From Zobellia uliginosa (GTDB lineage: Bacteria > Bacteroidota > Bacteroidia > Flavobacteriales > Flavobacteriaceae), in assembly GCF_900156625.1 (NCBI RefSeq), contig NZ_FTOB01000001.1, positions 744,001-808,000 on the forward strand: a stretch of 64,000 bases of DNA, in the 5' to 3' direction. A program made the translations under genes and the position numbers. The notes under the pieces were generated by a model, which had not been told where the DNA came from, searched no databases, and was given only the letters and a program-made list of their open reading frames with translations. Position 1 is the stretch's first letter, and every line of letters starts with the position of its first letter. This document shows, piece after piece, positions 26,155 to 35,815 of the stretch.

Positions 26155-27489
26155 ATGGGAAAAGTGTTGATAAAGAATGCCAGAATCGTAAACGAAAACT
26201 CGATTTTTGAAGGAGACCTTTTGATAAAGGGCGACTTGATAGAGAAGATAGCCGTCAATATCTCAGATGATACAGCCGAAGTAATCGATGTTCAGGGCAG
26301 GTACCTTTTACCGGGAGTAATCGACGACCAGGTGCATTTTAGGGAGCCGGGCCTTACCCATAAGGGCGACATTGCCTCAGAAAGTAGGGCGGCCATAGCC
26401 GGAGGTATTACCACTTATATGGAACAGCCCAATACAACACCTCAGACGACGACCATTGAAAAGCTCGAAGAGAAATTTGAAATGGGCGCCCGGTCTAGCT
26501 TTGCCAATTATTCTTTTCTCTTTGGGGGTACCAATGACAACTTGGAAGAATTAAAGCGATTGGATAAAAATGCCTGTTCGGGAGTGAAACTCTTTTTGGG
26601 GTCTTCTACAGGTAATATGTTGGTCGATGACGAAGAGGTCATAGAGAAGATTTTTAAGAACACCGAAATGGTGATTTCCGCCCATTGCGAAGATGAGGGG
26701 ACTATAAAAAGAAACCTCGCCGAGTATAAGGCGAAGTACGGAGAAGATATTCCCGTAAAATACCATCCTAAGATCCGTAGTGTAGAGGCTTGCTACCTCT
26801 CGTCTTCGAAAGCCATAGCACTGGCCGAGAAAACGGGGGCAAGACTGCATGTATTTCATTTGTCTACCGGAAAGGAAACGGATCTTTTTAGAAATGATAT
26901 CCCGCTAGAGCAGAAAAAGATAACGGCCGAAGTATGTGTGCACCACCTTTGGTTTTCCGAAGAGGATTATGACACCAAGGGCACCTTGATCAAGTGGAAT
27001 CCGGCCGTAAAGGCCGCAGAGGATAGAGACCGCTTGTGGAAGGCCTTGCTGGATGATCGTATAGATGTGATCGCTACCGACCATGCCCCTCATTTGTTGG
27101 GCGAAAAAGATAATGTGTATACCAAAGCCCCTTCGGGCGGTCCTTTGGTGCAACATGCGCTTCCCGCCCTGTTGGAAAAGGTTAGGGAAAAGGTGATTTC
27201 ACTGGAAAAGGTAGTACAGAAAATGAGCCATAACCCGGCCATACTTTTTCAAATTGAGAAACGAGGTTTTATCAGGGAAGGGTATTTTGCCGATTTGGTA
27301 GTGGTAGATCTAAATGCGCCTTATCAAGTGACCAAGGAGAACATCGCTTACAAGTGTAAATGGTCGCCTTTTGAAGGTACTACGTTTAAATCGACCGTTA
27401 CGCATACCTTTGTAAACGGTCATTTGGCCTATGAAAATGGAAATTTCTCTGCCGAACGCAGGGCAAAGCGACTAACCTTCAATAGATAA
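26155..27489 (+). CDS. pyrC: Dihydroorotase with altered first metal ligand
   Basis: A 444-residue class I dihydroorotase of the amidohydrolase fold, third step of pyrimidine synthesis (carbamoyl aspartate to dihydroorotate). The first metal motif, usually DxHxH, reads DDQVHFREPGLTHKGD, so the first His is Gln. The rest is intact: SGVKLFLGSSTGN (carboxylated Lys region), ISAHCEDEG, RLHVFHLST and IATDHAPH. The Gln is, to my knowledge, a feature seen in other Bacteroidota dihydroorotases rather than decay. It is flanked by GT2 (1 bp upstream) and DUF4296 (1 bp downstream) in one operon. Confidence 0.93.
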   Translation: MGKVLIKNARIVNENSIFEGDLLIKGDLIEKIAVNISDDTAEVIDVQGRYLLPGVIDDQVHFREPGLTHKGDIASESRAAIAGGITTYMEQPNTTPQTTTIEKLEEKFEMGARSSFANYSFLFGGTNDNLEELKRLDKNACSGVKLFLGSSTGNMLVDDEEVIEKIFKNTEMVISAHCEDEGTIKRNLAEYKAKYGEDIPVKYHPKIRSVEACYLSSSKAIALAEKTGARLHVFHLSTGKETDLFRNDIPLEQKKITAEVCVHHLWFSEEDYDTKGTLIKWNPAVKAAEDRDRLWKALLDDRIDVIATDHAPHLLGEKDNVYTKAPSGGPLVQHALPALLEKVREKVISLEKVVQKMSHNPAILFQIEKRGFIREGYFADLVVVDLNAPYQVTKENIAYKCKWSPFEGTTFKSTVTHTFVNGHLAYENGNFSAERRAKRLTFNR

Positions 27490-27490
27490 T

Positions 27491-27913
27491 ATGAGATTTT
27501 TAGCAATAGCCTTGATGTTTTTGGTTTTGGTCTCGTGCAACGAAACACTTTTAGAAAAGCCGGAGAACCTCATTCCTCAAGAAAAAATGGTTGAGATACT
27601 CCAAGACCTGGCTATTGTCAATGCCGCCAAGACGACCAATTTGGAAGTGCTTAGGGAAAACGGCATTGAGCCGATGGACTATATCTTTCAAAAATACGAC
27701 ATTGACAGTTTGCAATTCGTGGAAAGCGACCGTTACTACGCTTCACTTCCCGTAGAATACGAGGAAATCTATAAAAAGGTAGAGACCAACCTTGAGAAAA
27801 AAAGCAAGGAGCTGGAAGAGCAGAAAAAACTGAACGACAGTATTCGGGTAGCCAAGGAAAAACTCGAAAGGGAAAAAGCAAAGGCCAAAAAGGCTAAAGA
27901 CACTCTTCAGTAA
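27491..27913 (+). CDS. DUF4296 lipoprotein
   Basis: A 140-residue lipoprotein; the lipobox is LVLVSC (Cys at about residue 17). The middle part, PQEKMVEILQDLAIVNAA ... DYIFQKYDIDSLQFVESDRYYASLP, is the DUF4296 signature, found in Bacteroidota next to pyrC. The C-terminal 45 residues are a Lys/Glu-rich coiled coil. It is the last gene of the GT2-pyrC operon. Its end overlaps the convergent epimerase gene by 20 bp. Function unknown. Confidence 0.85.
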   Translation: MRFLAIALMFLVLVSCNETLLEKPENLIPQEKMVEILQDLAIVNAAKTTNLEVLRENGIEPMDYIFQKYDIDSLQFVESDRYYASLPVEYEEIYKKVETNLEKKSKELEEQKKLNDSIRVAKEKLEREKAKAKKAKDTLQ

Positions 27914-28901
27914 ACCGCTTACAGCAAAACGATATAGCTTCGTCTATGGGTTCGAACTCAAAACCAAGGTCGGTCTTGATTTTTTGGTTGTCGTATATTT
28001 CCCGGTTTTTTAAGGAGCGGATGGAGTTTTTTGTTATCCGGCGCCCATTTTGAAGGAACAGGTTTTTAAGCCAGTCGAACCATCTTCCTATTTCAAGTTG
28101 CCAATATTTTAATTGGGTAGTGGGGGGCTTGATACCCAATTCAGATGTAATCTTTGTAAGGATTTCTTTGAACGTCAGGTTCTCGGCCACGGCAATATAG
28201 CGTTCATTGCTGATTTCGGAATCCATTAACGCCACCATCATTTTAACCACATCGTACACGGTTATAAAGCCTGTACCCCCAGGGGGGTAAAAACGATATC
28301 CTTTTTGGGCGACGGTAAAAAGGTCGCCACTGCCACTGTTCCAAAATCCCGGGCCTATAATTACTCCCGGATTTACCATTGCCACCGATAATCCTTCTTG
28401 TGAGCCGCGCCAGACCTCCATTTCCGCAGCCTGTTTTGTGAGTCCGTATACATTGGCCTCTCGTGAGGTCCACGGGTTGTCTTCGTTGGCCATGGCATTG
28501 CCCATGCTTTTGCCAATAGCCCCGATCGTACTGGTGTAGCACAGTTTTTTGATCTTGTGGGCAATACAGAGGTTGACCACATTGGCCGTGCCCTCGGTGT
28601 TTATTTTTTCGAGGATGTCGAATTTTTTCGGATCGAAGGAAATAAGGGCAGCGGTATGGTAGACATGGCTGACCTGGTCAAAGGCATTTTCAAGGGCGGG
28701 AATGTCGGTAATATCGGCCTCGACCCATTCTATTTTATTGAAAAGGGCTTGGGCATCGTCGGTATAATAGGCAAAGACCTTGGCCACGCGCTCAAGATTA
28801 CTGCCCTTTCTATATATGGCCCGAACGGAATTGCCGTTCTGCACCAATTTCAATAAAAGATGTGAGCCTACTAACCCCGTTCCGCCCGTTACCAATACCA
28901 T
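27894..28901 (-). CDS. NAD-dependent epimerase/dehydratase family protein
   Basis: A 335-residue extended short-chain dehydrogenase. It has the NAD-binding GGTGLVGSHLL motif at residues about 5-15 and the catalytic pair YxxxK as YGLTKQAAE (about residues 151-159), with the preceding Ser/Thr in CYTSTIGAIG. The closest types are dihydroflavonol-4-reductase-like and NAD(P)H steroid dehydrogenase-like enzymes. The substrate cannot be assigned. It lies alone on the minus strand and converges on DUF4296 with 20 bp of overlap. Confidence 0.88.
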   Translation of the reverse strand: MVLVTGGTGLVGSHLLLKLVQNGNSVRAIYRKGSNLERVAKVFAYYTDDAQALFNKIEWVEADITDIPALENAFDQVSHVYHTAALISFDPKKFDILEKINTEGTANVVNLCIAHKIKKLCYTSTIGAIGKSMGNAMANEDNPWTSREANVYGLTKQAAEMEVWRGSQEGLSVAMVNPGVIIGPGFWNSGSGDLFTVAQKGYRFYPPGGTGFITVYDVVKMMVALMDSEISNERYIAVAENLTFKEILTKITSELGIKPPTTQLKYWQLEIGRWFDWLKNLFLQNGRRITKNSIRSLKNREIYDNQKIKTDLGFEFEPIDEAISFCCKRFTEECL

Positions 28902-28970
28902 GCCTCAAAGTTAGCAAATCGCCGGGAATAATTTCCGCTATTATTCGGGGGTTGGCCGATGATTTACTTT

Positions 28971-28978
28971 TATATTTG
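28971..28978 (+). promoter_or_regulatory. Candidate -7 box for tyrS
   Basis: TATATTTG fits TAnnTTTG exactly, 27 bp before the tyrS ATG. Confidence 0.5.
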
Positions 28979-29005
28979 TAGCTCAATTTTCAGAACAGAA
29001 AGAAC

Positions 29006-30301
29006 ATGACTTCAAACTTTGTAGAAGAATTAAAATGGAGAGGCATGTTGCACGATGCGATGCCCGGAACGGAAGAACACCTGATGAATGAAATGCAATC
29101 GGCCTATGTGGGTATAGACCCGACCGCAGATTCTTTGCACATCGGTCATTTGGTAGGGGTAATGATGCTCCGCCATTTTCAGTTGGCCGGCCATAAGCCT
29201 TATGCCCTTATTGGCGGTGCCACGGGTATGATCGGTGATCCTTCCGGAAAATCGGCAGAGCGTAATCTGTTGGATGAGGCTACCCTTCGACATAATCAAG
29301 AAGCCATAAAAGGGCAGTTGTCGCGATTTTTAGATTTTGATGGCGATGCCGAGAATGCCGCCATTTTGGTCAATAATTACGACTGGATGAAAGATTTTAC
29401 CTTTTTGGATTTTATCAGGGATGTTGGAAAACACATTACCGTGAACTATATGATGGCCAAAGATTCCGTAAAAAAACGACTTTCGGCCGAATCTAAAGAA
29501 GGAATGTCCTTTACCGAGTTCACTTATCAAATGGTACAGGGCTACGATTTTCTATACCTCTATCAAAACTATAATTGCACCTTGCAAATGGGAGGTAGCG
29601 ATCAGTGGGGGAACATTACCACAGGTACTGAGCTGATTCGAAGAATAGGAAATGGAAAAGGCTATGCCTTGACCTGTCCGTTGATTACCAAGGCCGATGG
29701 AACCAAGTTCGGTAAGACCGAAGGCGGTAATATTTGGTTGGATGCGGAGCGGACGTCCCCCTATAAGTTTTATCAATATTGGTTGAACACTTCAGATGTC
29801 GATACCGAGAAATACATCAAGATATTTACTTTTCTTAGTAAGGACGAAATAGAAGCATTGATTCAGGAGCATCAGGAAGCCCCACATATGAGGGTCTTGC
29901 AGAAACGCTTGGCCGATGAAATCACCGTGATGGTGCATTCCCAGGAAGATTTGGGAAATGCCCAAAAAGCAAGTAATATCCTTTTTGGAAAGTCGACTTC
30001 GGAAGACCTTAAAAACCTGGACGAAAAGACTTTTTTAGATGTTTTTGACGGTGTGCCACAGGCTGAAATTTCGAAGTCTGAGCTCACTCCCGGATTGGAT
30101 ATGATCGGGGCATTGGCCGATAAGACCGGATTCTTGGCTTCCAACAGCGAAGCCCGTAGGGAGCTGAAACAGAATTCCATTTCCGTAAACAAGGAAAAAG
30201 TAAAGGCCGATTACCAGATTACCGAAAACGATCTGATCAATGGTAAATTTGTACTCTTGCAACGGGGCAAAAAGAACTATTTTGTTTTGGTAGTGAACTG
30301 A
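29006..30301 (+). CDS. tyrS: Tyrosine--tRNA ligase
   Basis: A 431-residue class I synthetase of the bacterial TyrS type. The HIGH motif is in [10 protein letters not shown], and the KMSKS equivalent is KFGKT (in [13 protein letters not shown]). Tyrosine-binding residues are visible in [10 protein letters not shown] and [12 protein letters not shown], and the C-terminal S4 RNA-binding domain covers roughly residues 365-431. Start ATG at 29006. A long hairpin follows at 30336-30382 and probably ends the transcript. Confidence 0.97.
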   Translation: MTSNFVEELKWRGMLHDAMPGTEEHLMNEMQSAYVGIDPTADSLHIGHLVGVMMLRHFQLAGHKPYALIGGATGMIGDPSGKSAERNLLDEATLRHNQEAIKGQLSRFLDFDGDAENAAILVNNYDWMKDFTFLDFIRDVGKHITVNYMMAKDSVKKRLSAESKEGMSFTEFTYQMVQGYDFLYLYQNYNCTLQMGGSDQWGNITTGTELIRRIGNGKGYALTCPLITKADGTKFGKTEGGNIWLDAERTSPYKFYQYWLNTSDVDTEKYIKIFTFLSKDEIEALIQEHQEAPHMRVLQKRLADEITVMVHSQEDLGNAQKASNILFGKSTSEDLKNLDEKTFLDVFDGVPQAEISKSELTPGLDMIGALADKTGFLASNSEARRELKQNSISVNKEKVKADYQITENDLINGKFVLLQRGKKNYFVLVVN

Positions 30302-30335
30302 TCGGGCAATGTTAATTGTCAGATAATTAGAATAA

Positions 30336-30382
30336 AAGGGGTTTAAATGCGTTATCGAACAGTAACGTTTTTTAAACCCCTT
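30336..30382 (+). terminator. Long hairpin after tyrS, abutting the next start codon
   Basis: A perfect 12-bp inverted repeat (AAGGGGTTTAAA with TTTAAACCCCTT) encloses a second stem (GCGTTA with TAACGT, one G-U pair). Only a short T-rich stretch follows, and the next gene's ATG (30388) is 6 bp away. It may terminate tyrS, or fold in the leader of the next gene. Confidence 0.55.
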
Positions 30383-30387
30383 ATTTG

Positions 30388-30918
30388 ATGCGTATTTTTA
30401 TATTGGTTCTCGCCGTCTTTGTAACGCTCGTTTCTTGTGATAAGTTAGATGAACTCACTAAGTTCGATCTAGAATATAAAAGTCAGGTAACCATCCCTTC
30501 TACGACGGGTGTGGACCTTCCGTTCGACATGTTCACGCCGGACATGGAAACCAATTCAGATTCGCAGTTTGAGGTAAACGATACCCGTAAAGACCTTATC
30601 GAAGAAATTAAATTGACCCAGTTACAGTTGGTGATCACCTCGCCTGACGATAGTGATTTTAGTTTTCTTGAGTCCTTGGTAGTTTATATTTCCGCAGAGG
30701 GCCTAGATGAGATTAAAATAGCTTCAAAAGAGGTTGTCGATGAAAATGTAGGTGCTGTTTTAGATGTAGATGTGCTTGATGTAGACTTGAAAGAATACAT
30801 TAAAAAAGACAAGTTCAACCTTCGTTTGAAAACGGTAACGGATGAATTGATCAGTACGGATCATGAAATTGACGTGAATTCTACTTTCTTTGTAGATGCC
30901 AAGATTTTAGGGCTTTAA
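30388..30918 (+). CDS. Predicted lipoprotein of unknown function
   Basis: A lipoprotein of 176 residues with lipobox LVSC at about residue 18. The mature part reads as a single beta-rich domain with alternating hydrophobic residues (VTIPSTTGVDLPFDMFTPDM..., ALEVDV-like strands) and ends ...FFVDAKILGL. I start at the ATG at 30388; an in-frame TTG one codon upstream is less likely. The start sits directly after a long hairpin, which could hide the ribosome site. Its stop overlaps the convergent LuxE-like gene by 4 bp. Confidence 0.65.
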   Translation: MRIFILVLAVFVTLVSCDKLDELTKFDLEYKSQVTIPSTTGVDLPFDMFTPDMETNSDSQFEVNDTRKDLIEEIKLTQLQLVITSPDDSDFSFLESLVVYISAEGLDEIKIASKEVVDENVGAVLDVDVLDVDLKEYIKKDKFNLRLKTVTDELISTDHEIDVNSTFFVDAKILGL

Positions 30919-31892
30919 AGCACCATTAGATTGCATCCCCTTACATCGGAATGGTCAAACCGGCCGAGCACCTCAAAGCTGCCGTTTGCGTAGGTTTTTC
31001 CTAGGTCTTGTGTTGCGATAAAGGCGCAAGAATCTATATTGGCCAAATCGATGACGTTTATGCCTCCCGTTTTTTTATGCCCTTGATAGGTCAATGGATC
31101 TTCGGTATCGCGTATTAGTATTTTCATCCAAGGTGGGGTCTCGAAAATACCGTTTCCCTTAGAGTAGCCCTGTGACAGTAGTTCGGTCATTCCGTATTCG
31201 GAATGTATGGACTGAACACCGAATCCTTTTTTTAGGATGTGGTGCAATTCTTCGCGGATCAATTCTTTTCTACGTCCTTTCATCCCTCCAGTTTCCATAA
31301 CAATGGTATGGTTAAGCCGAAGCGAGTGGCGCTCTGTCATATCGAGAAGGGCAAAAGACACTCCTATCAATAGGACTTTCTGGCCGCTGGCATCTAGGGC
31401 GAACAATTTTTCCCGCAGGCCATCAAGGTCATGAAGGTAGAAGCCGCTGTCAGGGTGTTTGCTCTTTTGTATCATATCGTCTACCATGTAGATGAGCGAG
31501 GATCCTTCACGCTCAAGATAAGAAGGCAGTAGGGCCAATACGCAATAGTCTTCTACGTTTCCGTAAAACAGGTCAAAAGCTCTTCGAAAACTCTGCTCGT
31601 AAAGGGCAATCCGGTTTACGAAATGCTGGCTGGTTTGGCTTCCGGTGGTGCCACTACTTGTAAAAATGGCTTCCGGGTGTTTTTTTCCGGAAATAATCTC
31701 CTTCGATTTGAAGAAGGAAATGGGAAGGAAGGGAATTTCGCTTATATCCCTGACGTTCTTGGTAGATTTTCCCAAATACGAACAAAATTCACGATACACC
31801 TCATTTTGGTCATATTGATGCCTAAAGACTTTCAGGGCCTGTACATCAAATTCGCCTTGTGATTTGATATTGAAGATTTGCTTACCGTCCAT
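30915..31892 (-). CDS. LuxE-like acyl-protein synthetase family protein
   Basis: A 325-residue protein of the LuxE/PaaK-like adenylate-forming group. The P-loop-like AIFTSSGTTGSQTSQHFVNR at about residues 75-94 is the adenylation signature; further motifs are HSEYGMTELLSQGYS (about 236-250) and the IDLANIDSCAFIATQDLG segment near the C-terminus. LuxE activates fatty acids in the luminescence fatty-acid reductase complex, but no luxC or luxD is nearby, so activation of an unknown carboxylic acid is more likely here. It stands alone. Confidence 0.85.
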   Translation of the reverse strand: MDGKQIFNIKSQGEFDVQALKVFRHQYDQNEVYREFCSYLGKSTKNVRDISEIPFLPISFFKSKEIISGKKHPEAIFTSSGTTGSQTSQHFVNRIALYEQSFRRAFDLFYGNVEDYCVLALLPSYLEREGSSLIYMVDDMIQKSKHPDSGFYLHDLDGLREKLFALDASGQKVLLIGVSFALLDMTERHSLRLNHTIVMETGGMKGRRKELIREELHHILKKGFGVQSIHSEYGMTELLSQGYSKGNGIFETPPWMKILIRDTEDPLTYQGHKKTGGINVIDLANIDSCAFIATQDLGKTYANGSFEVLGRFDHSDVRGCNLMVL

Positions 31893-32081
31893 AATTGAAA
31901 ATACTTTGGCAAAAGTAGCGATATCCTTTGCCGTATAAAATAAACGATATGGGTAAAAGTGGATAATTTTGTTTACAAAGGCTAGGCGCTTAAAACCAAT
32001 TTCTTTAAATGTTAATTATTTTAACGAATGCAGGGAATTGTGTTAATGTTTTCTAAATACCTAGTGGGCTGGGGTTAAAGA

Positions 32082-32112
32082 TTTTGTAGCCGTTTTTATA
32101 CCTGTACCTTTA
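32082..32112 (+). promoter_or_regulatory. Candidate promoter of the FKBP isomerase gene
   Basis: TTTTG at 32082-32086 and a near-consensus TACCTTTA at 32105-32112 are 18 bp apart and lie 49 bp before the ATG. Confidence 0.45.
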
Positions 32113-32161
32113 CCGAAATAGTTAAAAATGGCATTTTGCTGTTTTTTTTTAAAATGATAAT

Positions 32162-32593
32162 ATGAGTCAAGTTAAAGAGAACGATAAAGTAAAGGTACAT
32201 TATACGGGCAAGTTGGCCACTGGAGAAGTTTTTGACAGCTCTGTGGAAAGGGGAGAGCCTATTGAGTTTACCCTAGGTCAAGGCCAGTTGATACCAGGTT
32301 TTGAAAAGGGACTTATTGATATGAAGGTCAATGAGAAGAAAACCGTTAACATCCCTAAGGAGGAAGCTTACGGTTTGCCTAGAACCGAGTTGATACAAGA
32401 AGTGCCTAAAAGTCAATTGCCTCAAGATATTGAGCCAAAAGTGGGAATGGGACTTGTTTCTCAGACGCAAAGTGGGCAAGAGATCAATTTGGTCGTAACC
32501 GATGTAAAGGAAGAGACTATTGTAGTGGATGGGAACCATCCATTGGCCGGTAAAGATTTGATATTCGATATAGAAGTGGTCGAAATCTTGTAA
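32162..32593 (+). CDS. FKBP-type peptidyl-prolyl isomerase (SlyD-like)
   Basis: A 143-residue protein with the SlyD layout: an N-terminal half-FKBP domain (VKVHYTGKLATGEVFDSS, EFTLGQGQLIPGFEKGLIDM), an inserted IF chaperone flap at about residues 70-120 (EEAYGLPRTELIQEVPKS...), and the closing DGNHPLAGKDLIFDIEV. It lacks the His-rich metal tail of E. coli SlyD. It catalyses proline isomerisation and acts as a folding helper in the cytoplasm. A terminator follows. Confidence 0.95.
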   Translation: MSQVKENDKVKVHYTGKLATGEVFDSSVERGEPIEFTLGQGQLIPGFEKGLIDMKVNEKKTVNIPKEEAYGLPRTELIQEVPKSQLPQDIEPKVGMGLVSQTQSGQEINLVVTDVKEETIVVDGNHPLAGKDLIFDIEVVEIL

Positions 32594-32657
32594 GCTGTAC
32601 ATTATCCCTTGTTTGAGGGTAATGCAAAACATAATATTTGTTTTTTCAATTTGATTG

Positions 32658-32683
32658 AAGAGCTCCTGAAAGGGAGCTTTTTC
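32658..32683 (+). terminator. Intrinsic terminator after the FKBP gene
   Basis: A stem AGCTCC with GGAGCT closed by a GAAA loop, followed by a T run interrupted by one C. Confidence 0.75.
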
Positions 32684-32690
32684 TTTGGGA

Positions 32691-33014
32691 TTACTTTATC
32701 ACCAACTTTCTGTTGCTCGTCTTTTTGTTTTCGGTTACTTGTAAAACGTAAACGCCAGGAACCAAGCCGGATATGTTCAGGTTGCTTCTTGATATTTTTT
32801 CAGAGAGTACAATTTCCCCGAACACGTCGTAGACCCTTACCTGTTTTAAATGGTTGTCTCTGGTTATGACATTGACAACATCGGTGAAGGCCGGATTGGG
32901 GTATATTTTAAAGCCTGGGATTTCTTCGCTTTTCTGATTTTGAAAATCGAAAGCATCTTGGGCGGACGCACCAAGGGTGAATACACACATAAGTATGAAG
33001 TAGGTTATACGCAT
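32691..33014 (-). CDS. Mini-protein: signal peptide plus T9SS sorting domain
   Basis: A 107-residue protein with a signal peptide (about residues 1-18, ending ASAQ), some 14 linker residues, then a complete type A sorting domain of the type IX secretion system: PGFKIYPNPAF (the YPNP entry), VRVYDVFGE, LNISGLVPGVYVLQV and the final SNRKLVIK. There is no cargo domain. Normally this domain sits at the end of large secreted enzymes and is cut off at the surface. A second, clearly related mini-protein follows at 33206 on the same strand. What a sorting domain without cargo does is unknown. Confidence 0.85.
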   Translation of the reverse strand: MRITYFILMCVFTLGASAQDAFDFQNQKSEEIPGFKIYPNPAFTDVVNVITRDNHLKQVRVYDVFGEIVLSEKISRSNLNISGLVPGVYVLQVTENKKTSNRKLVIK

Positions 33015-33205
33015 AATTATTGATTTGGGATCAACGGTTCAAAGGTAGCTAATGAAGGTTGTAGGTCGGCTAAAATGTTGTGAAAATAGACGAACTGTAT
33101 GGTGAACGGTAAAGGGAGGTCCGTTCGTCGCAATTTTTAGGCCGTTTATCGAAAGAAGGTAGTTTGTTGCTCAAACGGAGAAAACAGGGGTGAAATCGCT
33201 ATTAA

Positions 33206-33514
33206 TTACTTGACTATCAGTTTTCTTGTCGCTACTCTGTTGTTTTGGTAAACCCGTAGGACGTATACGCCGGCATCAAGCTCGGAAAGATTGAGTTCGG
33301 TACCGCTAATCTGTGTTTGTAGCACCTGGGTTCCTAAAACATCATATATGGCAATCTGCTTGGGCGTACTTTCTGAGGTGCTAATATATACCTTACCGTT
33401 CGTGACGGGGTTGGGGTAAAGTTTAAACCCTTTAATATCACCATTACCTTTGGTGTCTTGGCCATAGGAAAAGGAGATGCATAAAAAAGTAATTACCAAG
33501 TAAAAGTGCTTCAT
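33206..33514 (-). CDS. Second mini-protein with T9SS sorting domain only
   Basis: A protein of about 102 residues starting at the Met of MKHFYLV; a Met ten codons upstream lies before the signal peptide and is unlikely. It has a signal peptide (ending YGQ), a short Gly/Lys linker, and a type A sorting domain (IKGFKLYPNPV, QIAIYDVLG, LNLSELDAGVYVLRV, ATRKLIVK). It is paralogous to the mini-protein at 32691-33014, with matching domain boundaries and a similar end. The two are 191 bp apart and may have arisen by duplication. Confidence 0.85.
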   Translation of the reverse strand: MKHFYLVITFLCISFSYGQDTKGNGDIKGFKLYPNPVTNGKVYISTSESTPKQIAIYDVLGTQVLQTQISGTELNLSELDAGVYVLRVYQNNRVATRKLIVK

Positions 33515-33715
33515 ATGATTATGTGAGCAAATAGTATACCACAAATATACGAAATCTTTAGTTTGATCGTTGTTTGATTTTATATTTTGTAGGAATATAT
33601 GTATGAATGGTAAAAGGGAAAGAAGAACGGAGTGTTCTTTGCCCCTGGTTGAATTGGTAGATTTATAGCGATTTGTTCTTTAGAAGAAATGTGCTAGTGT
33701 GGTTTTGTAAAAGAA

Positions 33716-33742
33716 AAGCACCCCGTGAAAACGAGGTGCTTG
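33716..33742 (-). terminator. Terminator after the duplicated lipoprotein gene
   Basis: A stem AAGCACC-CGT with ACG-GGTGCTT around a GAAA loop; T/A runs on both sides allow use on either strand. It lies just past the 3' end of the lipoprotein gene. Confidence 0.75.
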
Positions 33743-33765
33743 CTTTTTTTAATAAGGAAATCGAA

Positions 33766-35815
33766 TTACAAACCAACGGTCCAGCCGGCCGCCCATTCAG
33801 GCTCTCCCGCTTTGTTGCCTGCACCGGTCGCATCTCCTTCTGTATAGAAGTCCGTGTTGGCACCAGCATAATTCGTAGCGCTGAACTCGGCAGCAGGGCT
33901 GGCAAATTCAATAGTCGTAATTGAAAGCGCATCTGAATCAATCCTAGCGTTGGCTTCGGTATCGGTATCTTTTACGTTGATACCTAAATCAACACCCTCT
34001 GTGTAGAAGTTCTCAATCGTAAAGCTACCGCCACCTTCTTTAAAGAAAAGGGCTCCTTCGCTTACGGGGCCTACAACAGTTATGTTTTTCAAGGTAGTAG
34101 TGGTAACCGGAGTGGCATTACCATCGTCACCATTGTTAGAACCTTCAATACCGGCTTTGGCACCATCCTTAATGTACCAATTTGTTCCGTTACCTGTCCA
34201 TCCATCCGCAAAATCGATTGAATCGTCACCACTTCCTATAGAAACAAGGTTTACACCGTCAACGGCTCCACCGAAAAATTCGATACCGTCGTCACCGCCC
34301 TTATAAGACTCAACGTTTTCGAAAGTAGTACCTGAACCCACACCGAATAAGGAAACCCCGTTAAACTCTTTGTCGTTAGAGAAAGTAGCACCGGTATATT
34401 CAACTCTCAAGTAAGTAATGCTACCTGAGTTGTCTTCGGCATTGGCACCACCGTAAGTAAGGTCACCTACCTCTGTAGTAACGTCAACACCTTTGTTGGT
34501 AGGGGCGTCACCGGCAATAACCAAACCACCCCAGTCACCTTGGGCAGGGTTCTCGGCACCTGATGTCATTACAACAGGATTGGTAGCGGTTCCGTTAATG
34601 TTTATTTTGGCACCTCTTTCAACACCGATAAAAGCTGCCGTACCACCAGTTGCAGTAATAGTTGTACCGGCAGGAATCGTAAGCGAACCTCCTTCTTTAA
34701 CAACAAATCCACTTGTCAAAAGATACTCTACGTTGGCGTCTAACTCAACATCACCGGTTACTTCACCGGCTAGGTTTAATTGAGAGGCAGCTGCACTATT
34801 GCTTAGGCCGGTAGTCCAACCAGCGGCCCAGTCAGGAGCGGCAGCACCGTTACCCGCACCTGTAGCTACACCTTCTACGTAGAAGTCGGTATTGGTGCCG
34901 GCATAATTTGTAGCAGCGAATTCTGCGGGAGTATCGGCGAATTGAATGTTAGAGATCATCAGATCGTCACCATCGATCCTTGCATTGGCCTCGGTATCGG
35001 TATCCTTTACGTTGATACCTAAATCGGCACCGCTCACAAAGAAGTTCTCAACGGTAAAGTTACCACCGCCTTCTTTGAAGAAAAGGGCACCTTCACTTAC
35101 AGGGCCTACAACAGTTATGTTTTTCAAGGTAGTAGTGGTAACCGGAGTGGCATTACCATCGTCACCATTGTTAGAACCTTCAATACCTGCTTTTGCACCT
35201 TCGGCAATGTACCAGTTTGTACCGTTACCTGTCCATCCATCCGCAAAATCGATTGAATCGTCACCACTTCCTATAGAAACAAGGTTTACACCGTTAACGG
35301 CTCCACCGAAAAATTCGATACCGTCATCACCGCCCATGTAAGACTGAACGTTCTCGAATTTAGTGCCTGAACCCACACCGAATAAAGAAACCCCGTTAAA
35401 CTCTTTGTCGTTAGAGAAAGTCGCACCAGTGTACTCAACCCTCAAGTAAGTAATACTACCTGAATTATCGGCAGCGTTGGCGCCACCGTAAGTAAGGTCA
35501 CCTACCTCTGTAGTAACGTCAACACCTTTATTGGTAGGGGCGTCACCGGCAATAACCAAACCACCCCAATCACCTTGGGCAGGGTTTGCGGCACCTGAAG
35601 TCAGTACTACAGGGGCGGCAGCTGTACCGTTAATGTTTATTTTGGCGCCTCTTTCAACACCGATAAAAGCGGCAGTACCACCTGCAGCTTTGATAGTTGT
35701 ACCGGCAGGAATCGTTAAGGTAGCTCCTGACTTCACTATGTAAGCACCTGTAAGGTTATAGGCGGTAGCGGCGTCCAATTCTGTATCTTCGGTAATATCT
35801 CCTTCCAAATCTTCG
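33766..35815 (-). repeat. Tandem 1035-bp duplication inside the lipoprotein gene
   Basis: The second unit (about 33766-34780) and the first (about 34801-35815) are offset by exactly 1035 bp, 345 codons. Long stretches are identical at the nucleotide level, for example the ones starting at 34091 and 35126, while the unit ends differ. This indicates a recent duplication or continuing gene conversion. Confidence 0.9.

Noticed and set aside
34082-35341. Two repeated plus-strand open frames opposite the duplicated lipoprotein
   Set aside because: They are near identical only because the lipoprotein units are; no start region or motif supports them.
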